Shown here piece by piece: positions 33,344-45,925 of a stretch of DNA of 64,000 bases. A program made the translations under genes and the position numbers. The DNA is from Synaphobranchus kaupii (taxonomy: Eukaryota > Chordata > Actinopteri > Anguilliformes > Synaphobranchidae): contig CM056377.1 of assembly GCA_029718625.1 (NCBI GenBank), positions 101,544,118-101,608,117 of the forward strand. Reading direction: 5' to 3'. Positions within the stretch are counted from its first letter, which is position 1. Every line of letters starts with the position of its first letter. The notes under the pieces are model-generated. The model saw nothing but the letters and a program-made list of their open reading frames with translations. It ran no database searches and was not told the DNA's origin.

Positions 33344-36270
33344 GGGCCCTATCTTACACCCGGCGCTAGGTCCATAATAACGCCTAACGCTTACGTCCGT
33401 AAACTAGCATGTATTCTTGCGCCATCACAAGTGAACTGGGCGTGTTGGTCTTAAGATGAGGAGTGGCCAGGATTCTTTTTGGCGTATTGCTATCTTGAGC
33501 CAGCAGAAAGCGCTTGCGCTAGAACCACTACAAACCTGGTCTACAGTCATGTCGCAGTTGTTTACATGTTATTTTAACGGCGCATATAAGTGCGTCTACA
33601 TAGGCGTGTGCACAACGCGCATACCCTCCTGTCTGTTACACACACGGGCGTGCACAAGCATGACTAAAATATCTAGATCACAATGTGAAATATTATTATT
33701 GTGTAGGCCATATCAAAAATGCATAATAATAAAAGGTTCCATAGGTCCACATACCTTTCCCTCAGCGAAGGGAAACGATGCCACATTACATTGCTCTCAG
33801 CCCACTCCATCAACATCCAGGCGATGTGCGATGGTACGGGACAATGGCTATCCATTAAAAAGGAGCTGCCTAATGCGTGAATTGTCATTCAATGGAAAAC
33901 CCGCGTAGCTACTGCAATAGACGGACATTTGCGTTCTGAAAATGCGCTTCAGATGTCATTACAATACAGCTCTGTTTATCTAGGAATACAGCCTGTAAGT
34001 AAATAGAATGGTTTGTGACTGAAAAAAGTTCAAAACCTTGTCCAGTGAATATTGCTTTTATTGTTTTTCAAATAGCCTCAGGCTACAGCGGACTCCCTGT
34101 GCATAATGTTTTTTAGATAGACTATGGTTAAAAAACGGAGATAAATGTCATCAAGTTAACTGAATTGTAGGCTAACCTTAGCTATTCTTCGTCCTTCATA
34201 TTTTTTTAAATTACAGTGACAAGGTTTCCATATCCTCAGCTTATTAAAACCCCGCTGATTTCACCTGTAATTCCATAACTTGAACAAAAGATTTTAAAGA
34301 GAACTAAGCATCTATTAGAAACTAAATTTGCAGCACGTTACACAATTAATTTTTATTCCATTATCTGCATGTTCGCTTTACATGAGCAGGTCTGTTTCCC
34401 CTGCTGTACATCGCACTTTTCACGGTCTTCCTGGGAAAGTGAATAGTTTTAAAGTATTACGCTACCAGTTAAACAGGTTGGTCACATTTCCATAAGCAGG
34501 ACATTATAAAACAAGGGAAAATAGGCTGAACCTATGGGTTGCCAACCTGACAGATTTGTTGTATTTAGTGTCATCATTAAGGCAAAATAACGTTAGTTAT
34601 GTTATTAATCAAAATTAGAATACAGGTAGCCTAACCCAGATAGCAAGCGAACGTTGAATCGACGTAGATTCAATGTGGAATTCCGACGTTGATTCAACAT
34701 CAATTTGCTCATCGAGGTCACGTTTAATCAACGTCAGAATACCGACAAATATTGAATAATAATCTAAATTGATTATTTTTTCGCCCACAGTACACACTGC
34801 AATGAAGTTGTATTTTTATCAATTTTATTACGTGTTCAGTAATTAATGTCTAGGCCTACCAAATAGCTGGCAAAGCAATATGACGTTAGGCGAATTATTT
34901 AGGCTACAGTTACTGACATTATCGGCTACTAACTAGTTCAGTTAGCTAATGGAGTGAGTCAGTGATGGCGACAAACGTTACAACTTTTAAACATCACGTT
35001 TAGCTATATTTAACCTTGATTATTCAATATTTGTCGGTATTCTGACGTTGATTCAACGTGATCTCGATGAGCAAATTGATGTTGAATCAACGTCGGCATT
35101 CCACACTGAATCTAAGTCGATTCAACGTTCGCTTGCTATCTGGGAATGAACTTCGGATGAAGCTTGAACAGTGACGGCGCCAGGAACTTTTCTCTCCCTG
35201 GGCTAAGGGTGGGCTAGGTCAATACATGGGGGTGCTAAGGTTAGCTGTGTTTCCCCCAGGATGGCTTTTGTGTGTGCGCGCTGGGGGGCCTGCACAAGTG
35301 GCAGAGCATCTATACAACAGTCAGAATTGTACAATTCTGTAAATTGAAATGGCATTACAAATGTCATTTGGCTTCATCAATACGAGTACTTAAAAATATC
35401 AGACATCAAAGAAAATAAGACACCGGAAAATAATGAAAAAGGACATGAGAAGAGAGGTGTAACGTTATGTCAAAAAAGATGGCTAAAATGTCGTTGTTTA
35501 ACCGCTGCTCTGTGATTGGGACATTTAGGAGTTTCATTATCTAACGAAGATCGCAAACTTTACATATCAGTTAGTTATGCTCCTAGGTGTGCTCCATAAA
35601 GCTGCACCATAACATTTGCGTTGGTTTCTGTATTATCAGAACAGCTTCCACTGTCACCACTCTCCCCTATCTCATTTAGCTTATAGGCTACATTTAGCTA
35701 GGCCTACATGGAAGAAATATGAGATCTTTAACGGTACCTGACCATTTTTTGGAGGCAAGCTCTTCTTATTAGCTGAAGTCGAGATGACGAAGATTGAAAA
35801 TGATCATTTAGCTAATTTAGGTTAGTTATTCGCTTTCCAAATCTACTCATCTGTGCATGGCCATTGGCCAAGCAGCCAATGTTGTGAGATTAGTCTACCG
35901 CCAATCAAAACACTGTAGTTTACACTTGGGAGTTGCTACTAGGGAGGTCCACACACTCCACAAATCTGTTGAGTAGTTGATCATTTCCGAAGACGGATCA
36001 CATGGAGAGCTTATGCGAACACATTTTCTATTGATTTTAAAATGATAGTAAATTAGTTTTCAAACAATGACATTTCCATTTAATATTTTTTGACATGGTG
36101 GCGAACTCTGTAGGCCTGATGTATTGTAGGCTATGGGAAACACTGGGTTGCTAACGTTAGAAATCTGTTTACGTTATTTTGTCATTTGCGTGAGCTCCCT
36201 ACACACACACCCCCACACCCGTAGCCTACGTCATAGCATAGGCTACATACGCTGCGTAGCCAGGGTGAAT
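33344..36270 (+). mobile_element. Harbinger left part + MITE + hAT left part (unit 2)
   Basis: Harbinger sequence runs from 33344 to 34634. The MITE (34635-35144; CCCAGATAGC termini) is flanked by AA dinucleotides. A further 24 bp of Harbinger ends in the hAT target copy AGCTTGAA (35161-35168), and the hAT left part follows at 35169-36270, beginning CAGTGACGGCGCCAGG. A short HARBI1-like remnant is visible in the Harbinger part: the DNA around 33790-33835 can be read as HSINIQAMCDG, equivalent to the second aspartate region of the transposase. No intact ORF exists. Confidence 0.85.
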
Positions 36271-36568
36271 AAACATTAACTGTAGTGTTTCCTGAAGGCA
36301 ATATAGGAGCTTTTAGACAAATGTCTTTCTTTAGACAAAATAATTTTCAGTTCAAGTGTCCTGTGGCTCCAGGAATCTGCAGTAGAGACCTTCTTACTGA
36401 GCAAAGTTTTGAAGATGTAACAACGATTGGTAATGAAAATACTACATCAAAAAAGCAAAGTATAAAATATCTCTTATTTCCTCTTATAACTAGAATTGAA
36501 ATCTATTTTCAGCCTAAAAACACATTGCTAAAACTGCAGGGCCCAAAACATAACAAATAGAACACTGT

Positions 36569-39495
36569 GGGCCCTATCTTACACCCGGCGCTAGGTCCAT
36601 AATAACGCCTAACGCTTACGTCCTTAAACTAGCATGTATTCTTGCGCCATCACAAGTGAACTGGGCGTGTTGGTCTTAAGATGAGGAGTGGCCAGGATTC
36701 TTTTTGGCGTATTGCTATCTTGAGCCAGCAGAAAGCGCTTGCGCTAGAACCACTACAAACCTGGTCTACAGTCATGTCGCAGTTGTTTACATGTTATTTT
36801 AACGGCGCATATAAGTGCGTCTACATAGGCGTGTGCACAACGCGCATACCCTCCTGTCTGTTACACACACGGGCGTGCACAAGCATGACTAAAATATCTA
36901 GATCACAATGTGAAATATTATTATTGTGTAGGCCATATCAAAAATGCATAATAATAAAAGGTTCCATAGGTCCACATACCTTTCCCTCAGCGAAGGGAAA
37001 CGATGCCACATTACATTGCTCTCAGCCCACTCCATCAACATCCAGGCGATGTGCGATGGTACGGGACAATGGCTATCCATTAAAAAGGAGCTGCCTAATG
37101 CGTGAATTGTCATTCAATGGAAAACCCGCGTAGCTACTGCAATAGACGGACATTTGCGTTCTGAAAATGCGCTTCAGATGTCATTACAATACAGCTCTGT
37201 TTATCTAGGAATACAGCCTGTAAGTAAATAGAATGGTTTGTGACTGAAAAAAGTTCAAAACCTTGTCCAGTGAATATTGCTTTTATTGTTTTTCAAATAG
37301 CCTCAGGCTACAGCGGACTCCCTGTGCATAATGTTTTTTAGATAGACTATGGTTAAAAAACGGAGATAAATGTCATCAAGTTAACTGAATTGTAGGCTAA
37401 CCTTAGCTATTCTTCGTCCTTCATATTTTTTTAAATTACAGTGACAAGGTTTCCATATCCTCAGCTTATTAAAACCCCGCTGATTTCACCTGTAATTCCA
37501 TAACTTGAACAAAAGATTTTAAAGAGAACTAAGCATCTATTAGAAACTAAATTTGCAGCACGTTACACAATTAATTTTTATTCCATTATCTGCATGTTCG
37601 CTTTACATGAGCAGGTCTGTTTCCCCTGCTGTACATCGCACTTTTCACGGTCTTCCTGGGAAAGTGAATAGTTTTAAAGTATTACGCTACCAGTTAAACA
37701 GGTTGGTCACATTTCCATAAGCAGGACATTATAAAACAAGGGAAAATAGGCTGAACCTATGGGTTGCCAACCTGACAGATTTGTTGTATTTAGTGTCATC
37801 ATTAAGGCAAAATAACGTTAGTTATGTTATTAATCAAAATTAGAATACAGGTAGCCTAACCCAGATAGCAAGCGAACGTTGAATCGACGTAGATTCAATG
37901 TGGAATTCCGACGTTGATTCAACATCAATTTGCTCATCGAGGTCACGTTTAATCAACGTCAGAATACCGACAAATATTGAATAATAATCTAAATTGATTA
38001 TTTTTTCGCCCACAGTACACACTGCAATGAAGTTGTATTTTTATCAATTTTATTACGTGTTCAGTAATTAATGTCTAGGCCTACCAAATAGCTGGCAAAG
38101 CAATATGACGTTAGGCGAATTATTTAGGCTACAGTTACTGACATTATCGGCTACTAACTAGTTCAGTTAGCTAATGGAGTGAGTCAGTGATGGCGACAAA
38201 CGTTACAACTTTTAAACATCACGTTTAGCTATATTTAACCTTGATTATTCAATATTTGTCGGTATTCTGACGTTGATTCAACGTGATCTCGATGAGCAAA
38301 TTGATGTTGAATCAACGTCGGCATTCCACACTGAATCTAAGTCGATTCAACGTTCGCTTGCTATCTGGGAATGAACTTCGGATGAAGCTTGAACAGTGAC
38401 GGCGCCAGGAACTTTTCTCTCCCTGGGCTAAGGGTGGGCTAGGTCAATACATGGGGGTGCTAAGGTTAGCTGTGTTTCCCCCAGGATGGCTTTTGTGTGT
38501 GCGCGCTGGGGGGCCTGCACAAGTGGCAGAGCATCTATACAACAGTCAGAATTGTACAATTCTGTAAATTGAAATGGCATTACAAATGTCATTTGGCTTC
38601 ATCAATACGAGTACTTAAAAATATCAGACATCAAAGAAAATAAGACACCGGAAAATAATGAAAAAGGACATGAGAAGAGAGGTGTAACGTTATGTCAAAA
38701 AAGATGGCTAAAATGTCGTTGTTTAACCGCTGCTCTGTGATTGGGACATTTAGGAGTTTCATTATCTAACGAAGATCGCAAACTTTACATATCAGTTAGT
38801 TATGCTCCTAGGTGTGCTCCATAAAGCTGCACCATAACATTTGCGTTGGTTTCTGTATTATCAGAACAGCTTCCACTGTCACCACTCTCCCCTATCTCAT
38901 TTAGCTTATAGGCTACATTTAGCTAGGCCTACATGGAAGAAATATGAGATCTTTAACGGTACCTGACCATTTTTTGGAGGCAAGCTCTTCTTATTAGCTG
39001 AAGTCGAGATGACGAAGATTGAAAATGATCATTTAGCTAATTTAGGTTAGTTATTCGCTTTCCAAATCTACTCATCTGTGCATGGCCATTGGCCAAGCAG
39101 CCAATGTTGTGAGATTAGTCTACCGCCAATCAAAACACTGTAGTTTACACTTGGGAGTTGCTACTAGGGAGGTCCACACACTCCACAAATCTGTTGAGTA
39201 GTTGATCATTTCCGAAGACGGATCACATGGAGAGCTTATGCGAACACATTTTCTATTGATTTTAAAATGATAGTAAATTAGTTTTCAAACAATGACATTT
39301 CCATTTAATATTTTTTGACATGGTGGCGAACTCTGTAGGCCTGATGTATTGTAGGCTATGGGAAACACTGGGTTGCTAACGTTAGAAATCAGTTTACGTT
39401 ATTTTGTCATTTGCGTGAGCTCCCTACACACACACCCCCACACCCGTAGCCTACTTCATAGCATAGGCTACATACGCTGCGTAGCCAGGGTGAAT
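36569..39495 (+). mobile_element. Harbinger left part + MITE + hAT left part (unit 3)
   Basis: Same content as unit 2 shifted by 3225 bp: MITE at 37860-38369, hAT left part from 38394. The private base seen is T at 39455 where the other units have G. Confidence 0.85.
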
Positions 39496-41084
39496 AAACA
39501 TTAACTGTAGTGTTTCCTGAAGGCAATATAGGAGCTTTTAGACAAATGTCTTTCTTTAGACAAAATAATTTTCAGTTCAAGTGTCCTGTGGCTCCAGGAA
39601 TCTGCAGTAGAGACCTTCTTACTGAGCAAAGTTTTGAAGATGTAACAACGATTGGTAATGAAAATACTACATCAAAAAAGCAAAGTATAAAATATCTCTT
39701 ATTTCCTCTTATAACTAGAATTGAAATCTATTTTCAGCCTAAAAACACATTGCTAAAACTGCAGGGCCCAAAACATAACAAATAGAACACTGTGGGCCCT
39801 ATCTTACACCCGGCGCTAGGTCCATAATAACGCCTAACGCTTACGTCCTTAAACTAGCATGTATTCTTGCGCCATCACAAGTGAACTGGGCGTGTTGGTC
39901 TTAAGATGAGGAGTGGCCAGGATTCTTTTTGGCGTATTGCTATCTTGAGCCAGCAGAAAGCGCTTGCGCTAGAACCACTACAAACCTGGTCTACAGTCAT
40001 GTCGCAGTTGTTTACATGTTATTTTAACGGCGCATATAAGTGCGTCTACATAGGCGTGTGCACAACGCGCATACCCTCCTGTCTGTTACACACACGGGCG
40101 TGCACAAGCATGACTAAAATATCTAGATCACAATGTGAAATATTATTATTGTGTAGGCCATATCAAAAATGCATAATAATAAAAGGTTCCATAGGTCCAC
40201 ATACCTTTCCCTCAGCGAAGGGAAACGATGCCACATTACATTGCTCTCAGCCCACTCCATCAACATCCAGGCGATGTGCGATGGTACGGGACAATGGCTA
40301 TCCATTAAAAAGGAGCTGCCTAATGCGTGAATTGTCATTCAATGGAAAACCCGCGTAGCTACTGCAATAGACGGACATTTGCGTTCTGAAAATGCGCTTC
40401 AGATGTCATTACAATACAGCTCTGTTTATCTAGGAATACAGCCTGTAAGTAAATAGAATGGTTTGTGACTGAAAAAAGTTCAAAACCTTGTCCAGTGAAT
40501 ATTGCTTTTATTGTTTTTCAAATAGCCTCAGGCTACAGCGGACTCCCTGTGCATAATGTTTTTTAGATAGACTATGGTTAAAAAACGGAGATAAATGTCA
40601 TCAAGTTAACTGAATTGTAGGCTAACCTTAGCTATTCTTCGTCCTTCATATTTTTTTAAATTACAGTGACAAGGTTTCCATATCCTCAGCTTATTAAAAC
40701 CCCGCTGATTTCACCTGTAATTCCATAACTTGAACAAAAGATTTTAAAGAGAACTAAGCATCTATTAGAAACTAAATTTGCAGCACGTTACACAATTAAT
40801 TTTTATTCCATTATCTGCATGTTCGCTTTACATGAGCAGGTCTGTTTCCCCTGCTGTACATCGCACTTTTCACGGTCTTCCTGGGAAAGTGAATAGTTTT
40901 AAAGTATTACGCTACCAGTTAAACAGGTTGGTCACATTTCCATAAGCAGGACATTATAAAACAAGGGAAAATAGGCTGAACCTATGGGTTGCCAACCTGA
41001 CAGATTTGTTGTATTTAGTGTCATCATTAAGGCAAAATAACGTTAGTTATGTTATTAATCAAAATTAGAATACAGGTAGCCTAA

Positions 41085-41594
41085 CCCAGATAGCAAGCGA
41101 ACGTTGAATCGACGTAGATTCAATGTGGAATTCCGACGTTGATTCAACATCAATTTGCTCATCGAGGTCACGTTTAATCAACGTCAGAATACCGACAAAT
41201 ATTGAATAATAATCTAAATTGATTATTTTTTCGCCCACAGTACACACTGCAATGAAGTTGTATTTTTATCAATTTTATTACGTGTTCAGTAATTAATGTC
41301 TAGGCCTACCAAATAGCTGGCAAAGCAATATGACGTTAGGCGAATTATTTAGGCTACAGTTACTGACATTATCGGCTACTAACTAGTTCAGTTAGCTAAT
41401 GGAGTGAGTCAGTGATGGCGACAAACGTTACAACTTTTAAACATCACGTTTAGCTATATTTAACCTTGATTATTCAATATTTGTCGGTATTCTGACGTTG
41501 ATTCAACGTGATCTCGATGAGCAAATTGATGTTGAATCAACGTCGGCATTCCACACTGAATCTAAGTCGATTCAACGTTCGCTTGCTATCTGGG
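41085..41594. mobile_element. Palindromic MITE (CCCAGATAGC termini), unit-4 copy
   Basis: A 510-bp element with long inverted arms. The flanking sequence CCTAA|...|AATGAA compared with CCTAATGAA in the empty site at about 48340 shows a 2-bp AA duplication. Orientation is opposite to copy A at 12198. Identical copies lie at 34635-35144 and 37860-38369. Confidence 0.9.
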
Positions 41595-41610
41595 AATGAA
41601 CTTCGGATGA

Positions 41611-42883
41611 AGCTTGAACAGTGACGGCGCCAGGAACTTTTCTCTCCCTGGGCTAAGGGTGGGCTAGGTCAATACATGGGGGTGCTAAGGTTAGCTGTGT
41701 TTCCCCCAGGATGGCTTTTGTGTGTGCGCGCTGGGGGGCCTGCACAAGTGGCAGAGCATCTATACAACAGTCAGAATTGTACAATTCTGTAAATTGAAAT
41801 GGCATTACAAATGTCATTTGGCTTCATCAATACGAGTACTTAAAAATATCAGACATCAAAGAAAATAAGACACCGGAAAATAATGAAAAAGGACATGAGA
41901 AGAGAGGTGTAACGTTATGTCAAAAAAGATGGCTAAAATGTCGTTGTTTAACCGCTGCTCTGTGATTGGGACATTTAGGAGTTTCATTATCTAACGAAGA
42001 TCGCAAACTTTACATATCAGTTAGTTATGCTCCTAGGTGTGCTCCATAAAGCTGCACCATAACATTTGCGTTGGTTTCTGTATTATCAGAACAGCTTCCA
42101 CTGTCACCACTCTCCCCTATCTCATTTAGCTTATAGGCTACATTTAGCTAGGCCTACATGGAAGAAATATGAGATCTTTAACGGTACCTGACCATTTTTT
42201 GGAGGCAAGCTCTTCTTATTAGCTGAAGTCGAGATGACGAAGATTGAAAATTATCATTTAGCTAATTTAGGTTAGTTATTCGCTTTCCAAATCTACTCAT
42301 CTGTGCATGGCCATTGGCCAAGCAGCCAATGTTGTGAGATTAGTCTACCGCCAATCAAAACACTGTAGTTTACACTTGGGAGTTGCTACTAGGGAGGTCC
42401 ACACACTCCACAAATCTGTTGAGTAGTTGATCATTTCCGAAGACGGATCACATGGAGAGCTTATGCGAACACATTTTCTATTGATTTTAAAATGATAGTA
42501 AATTAGTTTTCAAACAATGACATTTCCATTTAATATTTTTTGACATGGTGGCGAACTCTGTAGGCCTGATGTATTGTAGGCTATGGGAAACACTGGGTTG
42601 CTAACGTTAGAAATCAGTTTACGTTATTTTGTCATTTGCGTGAGCTCCCTACACACACACCCCCACACCCGTAGCCTACGTCATAGCATAGGCTACATAC
42701 GCTGCGTAGCCAGGGTGAATATCAGAAAGGGATTAGAATTGTTGATTTACTTTTATATATTTTTTTATTATAATTATAAAAATGTTATTAAAATGCCTGG
42801 GGGGGCTAAACCGGGGCTAAGCAAATTTGTGACGGGGCTATAGCCCACGCTTGCCCCGGTGTAGCGCCGTCCATGAGCTTGAA
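41611..42883. mobile_element. hAT-like non-autonomous element, 1257 bp, 8-bp TSD
   Basis: The element at 41619-42875 starts CAGTGACGGCGCCAGG and ends with TAGCGCCGTCCATG, giving imperfect inverted ends CA(GT/TG)GACGGCGC. It is bracketed by AGCTTGAA (41611-41618 and 42876-42883). The uninterrupted Harbinger copy has a single AGCTTGAA at about 48354, confirming the insertion and the 8-bp duplication. There is no transposase ORF. Only this copy is complete; the left 1102 bp recur in units 2 and 3. Confidence 0.9.
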
Positions 42884-43402
42884 CATGAGTTCATTGCATA
42901 ATCAAACGAAATTCGTTAAACAAGCAGGCTAATTTGGCGTTTTCTAAGGTGAGAAGGAAGCAATTGGTCGCTTATTCTCAGCTGTTGCAGGTGCTTTTAA
43001 CGAAATTTAACAGCATATATTTCGTAAACAGCACTGTCAGGAATTACCGGGAACTCATAATACTACTACTGCTGCTGCTACTGATCCATATAGCCGATTC
43101 CTTGATCGCACTAAACACGCATGAGCATGTCTGTTTCGCCATCATAAGCAATCCGCCAAGGTGGAAAAGCAGGCTTTTAAAGGGAATGGGATATGACATT
43201 TTGATTGGTTTATTGCATGTCACGCCCAAGACACACCTATAATTAATGAAGAGACTAGGTTCAGCCCAGTTGCACCTTGTGCCGTGCTTAGCGCCCAAAA
43301 AACACGCCGTTAAAATAGCAAAAGTAGACTTGGACATGCCCTAAATGGACTTAGCGCCATGCGCTTAGACTAAGCGCCAAGATCGCCAAGATAGGGCCCT
43401 GT

Positions 43403-44098
43403 ATGTGTAGGAGAAACATCTACAAACTTTTAGCATACTCTGTTTATTATTTTCAGATATTTACGAGCCTCAAACCATCACTATGCTGCCAGATATGCAG
43501 TAGATATGGATGGATCACTTGAAGGGTTGTCTCTCCTGACTTATTTTGTCCATAGAGTTCAATAGGAAAATGAGTCAGGAGAAACAACCCTTCAAGTATA
43601 ATATAAAGTAGCGCATTACACATAATATGCTGTGGGTGGTTTACTATTTTTGGTTTACTTTTTCCTTTAAGAATACAGAAGGTGGTCTTTACTACTGTAC
43701 CTTGTGATTCTATCCACATGCCATGTGTTGTATTTGATTTTCATAAATGTTCAATAAAATAGACATGCAATTTCAAAGAGATTTCATTTGAATTATTTAA
43801 TCAATAGGCTCCTAATTAGATTGTTGAACACGTGTTTAAGGTCTTTCATACTTTTTTCCTTAAACTCATTAACACAATGCAGGTTTGGCACATTGTCATT
43901 TGCTTTGTCTTTTAATTCGGCATTATCTACCAAATGGTTAGTTTCCGTGGCTATGTGTCCACCAACTAGGAGCCTATTGATTCACTTCAGCCTTGAATTT
44001 GATCAGTTAAAAATGTTTTTTTCAAAGCATGCATTATTTCAAGCTGGTTCCATGAACATGACAGTGACTTCAGTTTACTCCAATGGGCTGCAGCGCAG
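43403..44098. other. Non-coding stretch containing an 81-nt hairpin
   Basis: No gene recognised. A strong hairpin at 43517-43597 is listed separately. Confidence 0.4.
43517..43597. repeat. Near-perfect 31-bp-stem hairpin
   Basis: The left arm ACTTGAAGGGTTGTCTCTCC continuing to TATTTT pairs with the right arm AAAATGAGTCAGGAGAAACA continuing to TTCAAGT. There is one mismatch and one possible G-U pair, around a loop of about 19 nt. The size and shape resemble a microRNA precursor, but a tiny palindromic transposon remnant would look the same. No flanking direct repeat was certain. Confidence 0.7.
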
Positions 44099-44520
44099 TT
44101 AATCAAAGTCTGGGGTGTGGACGACCGGGTTGGAACACAGGGCATCTTTCGGGGACTGGAAAGCATTTTCTTTGTGTGCACCCCAGACTACTCTCTTTCT
44201 GGTTGCCCCTTCCCGGTGAGATTTGACAGAGGCGTTGCAACAGAGGTGTGAGGTAGAGGTGGGTCGGGGCCACCCCTTTACCGCAACAACTGTTTTCACA
44301 CCTGACCAATGGAGTATCCCAGGTAATGGCCTTCATTCTGACAGCACTTTGCGGGGTTGGCCGTAAGGTCGGCTCACCGGAGGGCCAAGTACCTGTCGGA
44401 CGCAGCTTAGATGTTCCTCCCAGGTTGCTGAGTGGATAACCACATCGCCCAGGTATACTGCCCTGAAGCAGCGATACAGCCGGAGTACTACGTCCATCAA
44501 GCTACTACGCCTCCTCAGGA
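44099..44520 (-). pseudogene. Ty3/gypsy pol fragment (RT to RNase H), frameshifted
   Basis: On the minus strand, 44513-44333 encodes VYLGDVVIHSATWEEHLSCV, a decayed form of the gypsy RT signature (Y-L-D-D-V-V-I-H-S...W..HL) in which the second aspartate position pair reads GD instead of DD. A different frame (44299-44099) continues with VVAVKGWPRPT and then VWGAHKENAFQSPKDALCSN with VVHTPDFD, matching the RT/RNase H junction. The fingers, the rest of RNase H, integrase and LTRs are absent. It is an old fragment with at least two frameshifts. Confidence 0.7.
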
Positions 44521-44532
44521 CGACTGGTACCG

Positions 44533-44970
44533 CCCCCCCCCCCCCCCCTGACTTATGAAGCTCAACACACTTTTCCCTCATTTGATTTGTGTGTTCTCTT
44601 ATCTTTCCCATGTTGATGTATGAATAAGGGAATATGACCTAAGTGAAACAGTGTGTCATGTATTACTGCTTGAAAGTAATTAAACACTCTGATCAACTTT
44701 AAAAAGTAAAATATAAATGGAAAAAATGCTTCAGTTACATTTTGTTCATAAGAATTTCTAGGGGTGCCAATAATTGTGGCACACGTGGTTTTGTCAAATT
44801 ATTATTTCTTGAGGAATTTTTTTTTTTCAGAATAAATTTACTTCAATTAAAGGTTGGATTTTTCTAATTTTTTCAGTGTGAGATTATGCTAATTCACCAA
44901 AGGGTGCATTTTTTATAATCTTTTTTACTCATCTTTACCAGGGGTGCCAATAATTGTGGAGGGCACTGTA
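44533..44970 (-). mobile_element. Tc1-like element 5' end with transposase start, broken at poly-C
   Basis: The right edge GTGGAGGGCACTGTATATA (44957-44975) is a Tc1-type terminus with a TA target. Reading leftwards on the minus strand, a 5' UTR leads to MGKIREHTNQMREKCVELHK (44611-44552), the N-terminus of a Tc1 transposase. After a few codons it runs into a C16 tract (44533-44548; glycine codons on the minus strand), beyond which lies gypsy sequence. GGGGTGCCAATAATTGTGG occurs twice (about 44761 and 44940), consistent with the sub-terminal repeats of such elements. The rest of the transposase is lost. Confidence 0.7.
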
Positions 44971-45925
44971 TATATTTTAAATGGAAAGATATTTGTTATG
45001 GTAGGGCATTGGGTCATTGTTGCAAGGTACATTAAATTTGCCAAAGCCTTAATCTGACTCCAGAATTGTTTTTATTACCCTTATCTAGGTCAGCTGAAAA
45101 GGGGGTTTGTGATAAAGATCTGAGAACTCTGATACTGAGAGTTAATCCATTTTTGGGGACTTATCCAACCTGAGGACTTTAAGGATTAACATCAGACAAA
45201 GAGCAGGCTCCAACTACAAGGTCTTACACAAGAAAATGACTTTCTGTCAATACAGTCAGGATGAGAGATGGGCAGTGTAAGAGAGGTTAATTCAGTGCAA
45301 TGAGCTGCAGGGTACAAACAGCAGTCACATACACAACTCAAAGCAGTTTTCAGCAGAGCACTCAGGTAAGCTGCATTATGACAACTGTCTATTATTCAGC
45401 AGCAGGGATCACAAACCTTCATCTTCTTCTGTTGTCTAAATCGTCCTTGATTAGCTCTTATAATGCTTTCAGTATTTGAACATGTCTTCCTGTCTACCCT
45501 GAAATACAAAATGTACTGCATATACAAGGTTATGTTTCCTTACACTACAAATGATAAGGTTGACGTATCTTAATTTACTACAGAAATCTTCAAATCTCCA
45601 GTGTTCCAATATGCCTGATGCCTGCTTGACTTGACCAATATGCCTGATATGTTGACTGCTTTAGCACAATATAGGTCCAACTTCCACCAAATCATGGATT
45701 TGAGGTGTGAAAACAGCATAGAAAATTCCGCTGGATTTGGACGATTGGATATAATTTTCTGATACATGATCCTTTGAATATGTTATGACAGTGACAAGCT
45801 AACTGCACAATACAATACTTTTTTGGGTTGAAGGCCGGAGGTATATGCTGGAGGGCAATGTATACAAAACAATTTCTTTGTAAGTATCCTGATGTTTAAC
45901 CTTTATGCAACACAGAAGTTAGCAT
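44971..45925. other. Non-coding stretch, nothing recognised
   Basis: No gene or repeat structure recognised. Confidence 0.35.

Larger units (their letters stand above)
32089..42720. repeat. Tandem array: one 957-bp and three 3225-bp near-identical units
   Basis: Units are 32089-33045 (957 bp), 33046-36270, 36271-39495 and 39496-42720 (3225 bp each). Each starts AAACATTAACTGTAGTG and ends AGCCAGGGTGAAT. A long unit holds 298 bp of left flank, the left part of a Harbinger element, a 510-bp MITE and the first 1102 bp of a hAT element. The private differences I found among long units are single bases at 33399, 36166, 39455 and 42252, i.e. over 99.9% identity. Unit 1 lacks 2268 bp relative to the others. 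Reading frames of 91, 150, 71 and 60 codons recur in each unit and have no protein support. Confidence 0.95.
39794..43399 (+). mobile_element. Complete nested Harbinger element (unit 4 plus right end)
   Basis: This is the only copy in the array with both termini: GGGCCCTATCTTACACCCGG at 39794 and AAGATAGGGCCC ending at 43399. The 3-bp direct repeat TGT lies on both sides (39791-39793 and 43400-43402). After removing the MITE (41085-41594) and hAT (41619-42875) with their target repeats, about 1.83 kb remain, comparable with the uninterrupted copy at 46935-48930 (1996 bp). The sub-terminal right region (TAGCGCCATGCGCTTAGAC) matches that copy. It carries no transposase ORF, so it depends on another element for movement. 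Confidence 0.85.

Noticed and set aside
33456..33908. 150-codon frame repeated in array units and, altered, at 47109
   Set aside because: It overlays Harbinger sequence; the only real protein trace there (HSINIQAMCD) is in a different frame, and the 47109 version has diverged at its end.
32089..42720. Possible CRISPR-like or rDNA-like repeat array
   Set aside because: Unit length (3.2 kb), transposon content and absence of spacers or rRNA sequence exclude both.
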